A DNA stretch of 64,000 nt from Branchiostoma floridae (taxonomy: Eukaryota > Chordata > Leptocardii > Amphioxiformes > Branchiostomatidae): the NCBI RefSeq assembly GCF_000003815.2, contig NC_049995.1, positions 15,719,163-15,783,162 of the forward strand. The letters run 5' to 3'. The position numbers and the translations under genes are program-made. A model generated the notes under the pieces. It saw only the letters and a program-made list of their open reading frames with translations, ran no database searches and was not told the DNA's origin. Shown here piece by piece: positions 56,901-64,000 of this stretch (positions within the stretch are counted from its first letter, which is position 1; every line of letters begins with the position of its first letter).

Positions 56901-59900
56901 GATAGGATAGACGGCTAGAACGTTGGAATCAGAATCAGTAGGTCCTGAGTTCGATACTCGCCATGCACCTGCCCCCATGACGATGGAGTGACACCCATCG
57001 AGCCTCACGGCTAATCTGTCTAAAGGTGCCCAAAACACTGCACACTTGCCACTAAGACCCGTGAATTTTTATTTTTTCTTATCCCCTCAGATTGACCAAT
57101 AATGGCGGAGGGAAGTCAGCTGACTGCTATGCAAAGCTCCTGCTGAACGCGATATCCTCCTCTCTGAAGGCTCTCCTGCGTCCGACTCAGCTGGGGAGTC
57201 AGGACCGAGGGCCGGCCGAGAAACTCGCCGTGCTCTGTAGCAAAAGTACAGGTAGGAATCAGAGCTGTAGAAAGCCTAAAGTTTGACATAAGAAATGCTC
57301 TTTATTGTGACAAATTTTAAAAGTACCAAAAGAGTAAAATCTTAATGCCATCATTTTAAGTCATTCAGGTGTCTGACAGTTGCTGTATTTGTTTGGGCTT
57401 GTCTGTGTGTTTGGCTCTGTATCTCTCTCTCTCTCTGTGTGTGAGTAGGTTTCTAGGATCCTCAATACACAGTCACAATGCAGTGTTGCCATGCATCCCC
57501 AGGGCGATATTTTTGTCTGGGGGACTGAAAAATGGTAAGAAACCTGGAGTGAAGTTTCCTGTCTCTGACTGCTTTTGTTCTCTTTTTTGCAGAGACAGAC
57601 TTGGACAAGGTCATGATCAACCTGGAGACGAAGGAGTTTGTGATCGAGCCGGTCACGCTGCAGTCTCTTCAACAGCTGATCCAGTGGGTGGGGGACTTCA
57701 CGCTGTACCTGCTGTCTCTGCTGCCCACACAGCAAGGTCAGTATAGAATAGCAAGGTCATGCTGTACCTGCATAACACAGCAACATCACTATAGAAAAGC
57801 GAGGTCAGTATAGAACAGCAACATCACCATAGAACAGCAAGGTCAGTGTAACACAGCAAAGTCAGTATAGAACAGCAAGGTCAGTATAGAACAGCTAAGT
57901 CACGCTGCAGTCTCTACAGCAGCTGATCCAGTGGGTGGGGGACTTCACGCTGTACCTGCTGTCTCTGCTGCCAACACAGCAAGGTCAGTATAACACAGCA
58001 AGGTCAGTATAACATGGCAAGGTCACGCTGCAGTCTCTGCAACAGCTGATCCAGTGGGTGGGGGACTTCACGCTGTACCTGCTGTCTCTGCTGCCCACAC
58101 AGCAAGGTCAGTATAACACAGCAAGGTCAGTATAACATGGCAAGGTCACGCTGCAGTCTCTGCAACAGCTGATCCAGTGGGTGGGGGACTTCACGCTGTA
58201 CCTGCTGTCTCTGCTGCCAACACAGCAAGGTCAGTATAACACAGCAAGGTCAGTATAACATGGCAAGGTCACGCTGCAGTCTCTGCAACAGCTGATCCAG
58301 TGGGTGGGGGACTTCACGCTGTACCTGCTGTCTCTGCTGCCCACACAGCAAGGTCAGTATAGAATAGCAAGGTCATGCTGTACCTGCATAACACAGCAAC
58401 ATCACTATAGAAAAGTGAGGTCAGTATAGAACAGCAACATCACCATAGAACAGCAAGGTCAGTATAACACAGCAAAGCCAGTATAGAACAGCAAGGTCAG
58501 TATAGAACAGGTAAGTCACGCTGCAGTCTCTACAGCAGCTGATCCAGTGGGTGGGAGACTTCACGCTATACTTGCTGTCTCTGCTGCCCACACAGCAAGG
58601 TCAGTATAGAACAGCAAGGTCAGTATAGACCAGCAAGGTCATTATAGAACAGCAACATCACAATATAGCACAGCAAAGTCACTCTGAAGCCTCTACAGCA
58701 GCTGATACAGTGGGTGGGCGACTTCACACTGTACCTGCTGTCTCTGCTGCCCACACAGCAAGGTCAGTATAACACGGCAAGGTCACGCTGTACCTGCTGT
58801 CTCTGCTGCCCACACAGCAAGGTCAGTACAACACAGCAAGGTCACACAGTACCTGCATTCTCTGCTGCCCACACAGCAAGGTCATGCTGTACCTGCTGTC
58901 TCTGCCGCCTACATAGCAAGGTCAGTATAACACGGCAAGTCTGTCTTACACAGTGTGAGCTGCTATAAGCGAGATGTAATCAGGCTACCTTGCCCCCCTC
59001 CCCCTCAGGTATGCCTAACCATGTTGGCTTGACGCTCCTACGTGACGCCCAGTTCCTACAGATGTTACGTGAGCTGCTATAAGCAAGATTTAATCAGGCT
59101 ACCATGCCCCCCTCCCCCTCAGGTATGCCTAACCATGTTGGCTCGACCTTCCTATGTGACGCCCAGTTCCTACAGATGTTCCGAGAGCTGCTGTTGACGG
59201 TTCGGATCTGGGGCGGGCTGCTATAAGCGAGATTTAACCAGGCTATCTTGCCCCCCTCCCCCCTCAGGTATGCCTAACCGTGTTGGCTCGACCCTCCTTC
59301 GTGACGCCCTATTCCTACAGATGTTACGAGAGTTGCTGGTGATGGTTCGGATCTGGGGGCTCATCAAGTCCAGCTGTCTCCCTGTCTTCACCGCAACCTC
59401 AGATAACCTGGACAGCCTCCAGCTGCTGTTTAAGCTGCTCACCAAGGCCTGGATGTGTGCTAAAGAGGAGAGGCTTTCCAGTGGTGGGTTTTCTTTTATT
59501 TATTTTGCATAGGTAAATTGCCTTTAGATGATATTCTAGTTTTATTCACAAATTATGAAGCTGTGTAAGACCAGGCTATGAGGTTTGATCCACTGACACT
59601 GGAAAGGACCCCTTTGCTTTTTAAATAGCTCAAGGTGTGGCTCTCCTCAAATATTGGATTTGCAACTTAATGTCCCATCCGGGGAGATGTTTCTAATCAA
59701 AGCTAGGTACGTGTAGTAGTCAATTCCACATAAGTCAAGTGAGGAAATAGGTGTTATGTGTCTTTCCCAATTAGTGCACATCATAGGGGCCTTGTTTAGG
59801 TTCCATTTCAACAACCCCTACCACCTTCCAAGTCTTCACAGTGTTGTGGGCTGTTAAGGAGGAGAAGCTCTCTAGTGGTGGTCTGTTTTGTAGGATTTTT

Positions 59901-60205
59901 ACCCTTCATGGTTTGCTTTCTTCTTTCCTATACCTCTAAAAGTTCCTTTAGAATGATCTCGAGCCTTTGGAATGTGACAACTCAGAAACACACAGACAGA
60001 CAAAAGGGCACACATCTACATGTAGTGTTTATTAATGGCTGAATCTTAATGTTTTATTTTTTCTAGACTGGGATGACTCCCTGGTAGACGAGTGCTGCCT
60101 GCTGCCCAGTCGAATGCTGGTGCCCAACCTGGACTCTCCACCCCCCGCAGAGGGAATAATGGCACGACCCCAGAGCAAGCAACCAATCCTGGTGCAAGTT
60201 GGGAA
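49518..60205 (+). CDS. MED16: Mediator complex subunit 16 (MED16), lacking last exon(s)
   Basis: Ten coding exons: 49518-49640, 50584-50735, 52443-53061, 53312-53571, 54163-54418, 55894-56051, 57091-57251, 57593-57736, 59268-59483 and 60067-60205. All borders are AG/GT; phases agree throughout, giving about 742 residues. Vertebrate MED16 is near 880. The N-terminal half is a WD40-type propeller ([39 protein letters not shown]). The C-terminal part contains [67 protein letters not shown] and [20 protein letters not shown], all characteristic of MED16. The protein belongs to the Mediator tail, which links activators to RNA polymerase II. The final about 120-140 residues with the Cys-rich C-terminus are not found before 64000. 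Almost every intron carries copies of the adjoining exon edge. Confidence 0.96.
49641..50020 (+). repeat. (TTG)n tracts and two copies of the first MED16 coding exon's donor edge
   Basis: (TTG)n runs alternate with a long copy of the coding exon (49697-49796, with donor) and a shorter copy (49966-50011, with donor). The long copy has an in-frame stop before gagacaagacc and no obvious acceptor, so it is not a usable start exon. Confidence 0.92.
50736..51540 (+). repeat. (TTAG)n array with about eight copies of a MED16 exon donor edge
   Basis: After the donor at 50735, runs of (GTTA)n alternate with copies of the exon's last 25-90 bases (ggaacacagctactgtctgctgagag) at about 50796, 50850, 50971, 51119, 51200, 51293, 51370 and 51450. 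Most copies keep AG|GTGAGT or AG|GTTAGT; the last lost it (ctgtctaaaggtatg). Confidence 0.93.
52074..52390. mobile_element. AGGGCTCGAAAT element, inverted copy
   Basis: Begins cagggctcgaaat and runs through ggtgcacccaaaattggagc to aatttttttggtgcaccc. It is the reverse of 10109-10437, with its far end decayed just before the exon at 52443. Confidence 0.8.
53203..53273. mobile_element. internally deleted pogo/Tigger-like MITE
   Basis: TACAGTAGAAGCCAGTTGAT at the left and CACTGTA at the right, 71 bp only. It keeps both termini and lies in a MED16 intron. Confidence 0.6.
54419..54870 (+). repeat. three copies of the MED16 exon donor edge (ggagtactgtatg)
   Basis: The exon end TTGGAGTACTGTATG|GTAAGC recurs at about 54563-54592, 54672-54705 and 54835-54865, each followed by GT(A/G). 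The 54672 copy also keeps tggtctcactgctggagta. Confidence 0.85.
55200..55893 (+). repeat. four or more copies of a MED16 exon acceptor edge
   Basis: Upstream of the exon at 55894, copies of 'pyrimidine tract CAG (c/t)t(c/a)tcaggttgggactg' occur at about 55205, 55350, 55655 and 55775. The 55209 copy retains about 105 exon bases and is the longest. Spacers share the phrase ggggtgaagtctgccatctctgactg, which also occurs near 57545-57570. Confidence 0.92.
56100..56325 (+). repeat. two copies of a MED16 exon donor edge
   Basis: agatccacctcacca(a/g)gtttgt(c/g)gccatcaaggcagcattatacag|gtgag recurs at about 56131-56183 and 56270-56322, period about 138, after the exon ending at 56051. Confidence 0.94.
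56895..56990 (+). repeat. tRNA-derived SINE-like fragment
   Basis: TAGACGGCTAGAACGTTGGA then GTCCTGAGTTCGATACTCGC resembles a tRNA head with B box, placed in a MED16 intron. Confidence 0.5.
57737..58960 (+). repeat. 123-bp tandem array of a MED16 exon with donor, plus higher-order repeat
   Basis: Copies of the last about 90 bases of the exon ending at 57736 (gtcacgctgcagtctct .. acacagcaag|gtcagt) start at about 57899, 58022, 58145 and 58268, an exact 123-bp period, then at 58515, 58678 and further truncated copies to 58920. The block 57737-57898 is itself repeated at about 58354-58514. Each copy keeps a donor. Confidence 0.94.
58961..59267 (+). repeat. two copies of the MED16 exon acceptor edge at 59268
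   Basis: 'gctgctataagc.agat(t/g)taa(t/c)caggct .. cccccctcccc(c)ctcag GTATGCCTAACC' occurs at about 58970-59085 and 59080-59215 before the true acceptor at 59267. The second retains about 90 exon bases (cgacgcc-type variants). The ataagcgagatttaatcagg word is also dispersed at 26220 and 50255. Confidence 0.92.
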
Positions 60206-61300
60206 GTATGTCATCAATATTAGCATGAAAGTTCATCTGTGTTGACATGATTCATATTGAAGTTTTACCAGAAATTCGAGCTGAGCAAAATTTGTGTTGT
60301 ACGACAGTTGTAAAACTTCAATAAGTATGTCCTCATTACATTTACTGTAGAATGCCTCAGTTTGGAAAAGGCAGCCCAAATTTCATAGGAGGAGGGGAAT
60401 ATTGCTTATTGAATGCCTCGTGGAATGCCTAAGGCAGTTGCATGACAAATCCTAGGAAATTTTGAAATCTTGACTCTTTTAAATGTAACTTGGTTTCTTA
60501 CCAGACCCCAGCCCGATCTCAAAAATTTGTTTTGTGTGATAGATATTTTTTACATCGGGCTGGGGTCTGGTATCCAGGCTATTTTAAATGCTATTTCCTG
60601 CAGTCTGCATTTTGCTGGCAAACAAAGCTGAGTTTAGTGTTATTTCTATTGGCGAAAAAATAGAACCCCAAGGGTTTGGGGTTAAGTTTTTAGGGCTACA
60701 TATTTTGTCAATGTTTGTCACCAAACTTGGAAGGCATGCCAATGTTTGGTATGACATGTAAATAGGTCACAAACAGCAGACAAGTGGCTACTGTAGACAG
60801 TATCCTTAAAGTTTGGGTCAGTGGCAATGATAATAATCCATCAGAGACATATTTTCTCAATGTTTGTCACCAAACTTGCAAGGCATCGCAAGGTGGCCAC
60901 TGCCAATGTTTGGTATGACTGTGAGTTCGTCACAAACTACTAGCAGCAGACAAGTGGCCACTGTGCATGGTGTCCTTAAAGTTTGGGTCAGTGGCAACAA
61001 TAATAATCCATCGGAGACCACCCAAAAGTCCCCACAATGGCCAGATGTTCCTACAGCGGGTATCTCACTGAAGTTAGTGTAGTTTGAGGTTAATAGTGTG
61101 GCCGACACTTCACATTTTTTTTCTTCACATTTTCTCATTCTTGATTGTTGCACCTAGTACCTACTTTTTTGCACCACCACAAACAGATGGCCACAAATCG
61201 GACTGTATTTCACCAATCAAACTGGCACAAGGACAGTTCCTCTTAATTATATTTCAGCCATACATAGTATGGTGAAATATATTGTATTTGTAATGTTTCT
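60206..61300. other. MED16 intron: tandem duplication and foldback, no exon found
   Basis: A foldback pairs ccagaccccagcccgat with atcgggctggggtctgg (60503-60572). A duplication of about 150-170 bp (60700-60850 and 60850-61020, tgtttgtcaccaaacttg .. agtttgggtcagtggcaa) follows. No sequence resembling the MED16 Cys-rich C-terminus was found. Confidence 0.65.
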
Positions 61301-61429
61301 TCTTCTTCTTTCTTTCTCCTGTCAAATCTTCAAAGTGATTCATCTCCGCCGTTCCTGGACCGAATGACCTGAAATTTGGCACAGGGGTAGAATGGGTCAA
61401 TACCTTGATGCTTTTTTCTCATTTTTTTC

Positions 61430-62030
61430 ATATCTGCCTCTAAAATGATTTTATTGAGATTTTTTGGTCAATTTTAGACCAAAACTGTATATTTTGGCCC
61501 CTGTACCCTGGTATTACAACCAAATGAGCTAAAATTTGACAGAGATGTGCCTTGATAATGCCCCCATATAAATTCGATAACACTTTTGGTGTACAGTACA
61601 ACAAAATGCTTATTTTTGCGATTTTTAGACCAATTTTTGACCAAAAAAAGGACACTTTTGGCCCCTGTACCCTGGTATTACAACCAAATGAGCTGAAATT
61701 TGACAGAGATGTGCCTTGATAATGCCCCCATATAAATTCAATAACACTTTTGGTGTACAGTACAACAAAATGCTTATTTTTGCGATTTTTTGACCAATTT
61801 TTGACCAAAAAAGGACACTTTTGGCTCCTGTACCTTGGTATTGCAACCGAATGAGCTGAAATTTGACACAGATGTGCCTTGATAATCCCTTCATATAAAT
61901 TCAATAACACTTTTGGTGTACAGTGCAACAAAATGCTTATTTTTGCGATTTTTGGCCAATTTTTGACCAAAAAAGGACACTTTTGGCTCCTGTACCCTGG
62001 TATTACAATTAAATGACCTGAAATTTGGTA
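61430..62030. repeat. about 163-bp satellite, 3-4 units
   Basis: Units with cctgtaccctggtattacaa start near 61500, 61664, 61828 and 61988. They are about 90% alike, with words aaatgcttatttttgcgatt and ttggtgtacagtacaac. The minus-strand 176-residue open frame (61440-61970) is a product of the repeat (IAKISILL.CTPKVL.NLY.GI repeated) and has no independent support. Confidence 0.85.
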
Positions 62031-63350
62031 TAGATAGGCATTAGATACTTAGTAACAAGATTCAAGTAAAATTTTTGACATAAACAACTTTAAAATGATT
62101 AATTTTGGCACTTTTCTGAGGGGAAATTTGTTTTCTTTTGGCCCCCTGACGTGACCTTCCGTGACCCCGCACAGAGCCACACCTGTGCGCGTCAGCCGGA
62201 GAGTTAATTCAATCAAAGACCTAGCCAATCAGCGAAGAGGAGGCCAAAGGCTAATTAATATTCATAAGCGGAGCCTCATGATCCCGTATATAGCAGTGTT
62301 CCCGCCAGGGGGAGCGAAGCCCGCCTAAGGCTCTCGCATTTTAGACTATTCAGAAGGCTTTATATTGTACAGTGGAAGCCAGTTAATTGCACATCGGATT
62401 AACGCACACTTCTGTTAACTGCACGGAATCCCTGAAACCCAAACCGGTGTGGTCCAGCTAGATAACTTCGCATTATTGCACCAGCCGGATAATTGCACCA
62501 AATTCACTGGCAAATAGGCCGTGCAATTAAGCGGCTTCTACTGTATCAGTTCTTAGGGGCATATCTATGATAATCGCAGCAGTCACTTAACTTCTCTTCA
62601 GGAGTTTAGCGTAACACTATTTCAGGTCAAACCGTCAAAGGCAACTAAAAACAAACTTTAACGTTACTGAGTTCAACAGTACTTATAACTTGTTATCCGA
62701 AGTTGAAACGCTAGCGATGGTATTTTCGCTGCGCTGTTAGCTCCGTGCGACTGTTGTTGCACCCCTGTACCCTGGTATGAGTAACATTTGGTATAGATAG
62801 GCATGAGATAGTTGGTAAAATGATCCAAGTAAAATTTTTGGCATAAAGTACTGTAAAAGGCTTAATTACAGCACTTTTTTTAGGGGAAATTGGTTTTCTT
62901 TCGTTCTCCATGCCATGACCTTTCGGACGTTCACCCCACAGAGCCGACATCTGCACCTGCATCTAGCCGGCAGGAAGAGTTAATTCAATTAATGATTCAG
63001 CCAATCAGCGAAGAGGAAAGCGAAGGCTAATTAATATTCATAAGCGGGACCACACAATACGTTAACTTGAAGACTCAGGCCGTACAGACTTCTCGCCAGG
63101 ATTTTTTCAAAGCGTCGGACAGGGGTCCGGGGGCCGCCGAATGTCCCTGGCGGGGTCCAGGGGCAGGGCCACTGTGGGGGGGACCCAGGTGGGCGAAGCC
63201 CCCCCGGAAGCTCTTGCATTTTAGACTATTGAGAAGGCTTCTTTTATCAGTTTTTTTAGGGCCATATCTACGATAATCGTAGCAGTCACTTACTTCTCTT
63301 CAGCAGTTTGACTTTAAAATATTTCGGGTCAAAGCTTCAAAGACAACTAA
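61980..63350. repeat. two diverged copies of a 0.6-0.7 kb repeat unit
   Basis: Unit 1 (about 61985-62640) and unit 2 (about 62755-63345) share, in order: ctgtaccctggtat; ttggtatagataggcat; aggggaaattggttttctt; gttaattcaat; ccaatcagcgaagaggaa; ggctaattaatattcataag; gcgaagcccgcc; gcattttagactatt; tatcagttctt; and cgcagcagtcacttaactt-type words. Unit 1 contains the MITE at 62368-62545. No coding region is evident. Confidence 0.8.
62368..62545. mobile_element. pogo/Tigger-like MITE, copy 3 (nested)
   Basis: TACAGTGGAAGCCAGTTAAT at the left and GCGGCTTCTACTGTA at the right, inserted in repeat unit 1. The sister sequences at 63235-63260 and at 20-45 are uninterrupted there. Confidence 0.88.
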
Positions 63351-64000
63351 AACCTCATAAACAACGACTTTTGTTGACGGTCTGATATCCCTACGTCGCC
63401 GCCTCGCTGATATTCCCACGAACATGTTTCAAGAAAAATACCCAGCAAAAAACGCTGTTCTGCGTCAAATTCTATTCTATAAAACATGTGGGACTCAGTG
63501 TTACAGTCTAAATATTTTGTAGAAGCACCGCTGTAGGAAAGAAGGTCCAAGCAATGTAAAACATCACGTAGCATGAAGTTCGCTGTCAACTGGCACACAG
63601 CACATGACTGTTTGAAACTCTAAGTCTAATCAACAGCCGTGTTTGATTGATAGCCGGCGGTCCTTTGATGAAGTCGGCGAAAGGTGCGTTAGTTAGAAAA
63701 TCTGCGTTTAGTTTTGATACGTAATTATAAGTTAGACAGTGGCGAGAATGATTATTTTCTCATCAATATTTCTCTTCAGAATTATTTGAACTTAATTGTA
63801 CATCTAAACAATTGGCTTACCTGTGCAATGTTTATATGATTAATGATCAGCGTACTGAAATCATGTGTAACGTATGGCTCCTAGTCAATAGATCAGCATT
63901 TTCTCTATAGTGACCACCTGTCTATAGTGGCCACATTTCCTAGTGCTGTTGTTGTTTGACATAAACTTTTAACATTTAAATTGTAAGTAACTTTAAACTG
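63351..64000. other. no gene recognised
   Basis: AT-rich non-coding DNA to the window end. The last MED16 exon was sought and not found. Confidence 0.6.

Noticed and set aside
61440-61970. 176-residue minus-strand open frame with repeated IAKISILL motifs
   Set aside because: It lies wholly in a 163-bp satellite, whose length and composition keep frames open. There is no start context, splice support or known domain.

Overview
The window is eukaryotic genomic DNA, most likely from a cephalochordate (amphioxus, Branchiostoma-like). The reasons are: spliced genes with GT-AG introns whose closest recognisable relatives are vertebrate families (ZNF395/ZNF704/SLC2A4RG, SDR16C, MED16); dense foldback MITEs and tRNA-derived SINEs; and many short tandem arrays that copy exon edges together with their splice sites. 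Two runs of N (11908-12013 and 45396-45495) show it is a draft scaffold. Most long open frames are repeat or shadow frames. The coding content was rebuilt by splicing across frames and checking phase at every junction.

Layout. 1-10.4 kb: no gene recognised, only MITEs, SINE-like pieces and minisatellites, possibly intron of the next gene. 11.67-15.08 kb (+): the last four coding exons of a ZNF395/ZNF704/SLC2A4RG-like regulator (C2H2 finger plus C-terminal C-clamp), with a long presumed 3' UTR to about 19.55 kb. 19.8-21.7 kb: broken LINE fragments. 22.9-48.1 kb: three complete paralogues of an SDR16C (RDHE2/RDH10/HSD17B11-type) membrane dehydrogenase: A (-, 27295-22945), B (+, 29654-41932) and C (-, 48060-43103). 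Each has six coding exons with the same phases, and exons 2, 3, 5 and 6 have identical lengths (132, 150, 117, 103 nt). Intron 4 of B (8.2 kb) hosts a complete antisense three-exon CHK/EcK-like kinase gene (37730-35750). 48.8-60.2 kb (+): MED16, ten coding exons giving about 742 residues; the last exon lies beyond the window or in unsequenced DNA. 60.2-64 kb: repeats only.

The genes do not form a pathway. The SDR cluster looks like a local tandem expansion for retinoid/steroid/lipid alcohol metabolism; ZNF and MED16 are nuclear regulators.

The most striking feature runs across the gene boundaries. In every gene, exon ends with their donor or acceptor have been duplicated into the adjoining intron, from one to about twelve times, often separated by (GT)n, (TTTG)n, (TTAG)n or (TTG)n tracts. 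There are also a stop-codon-spanning minisatellite in the SDR-B 3' UTR, a hairpin with three ZNF143-like motifs just after the ZNF stop codon, and two MITE insertions for which an empty-site copy is present in the same window.
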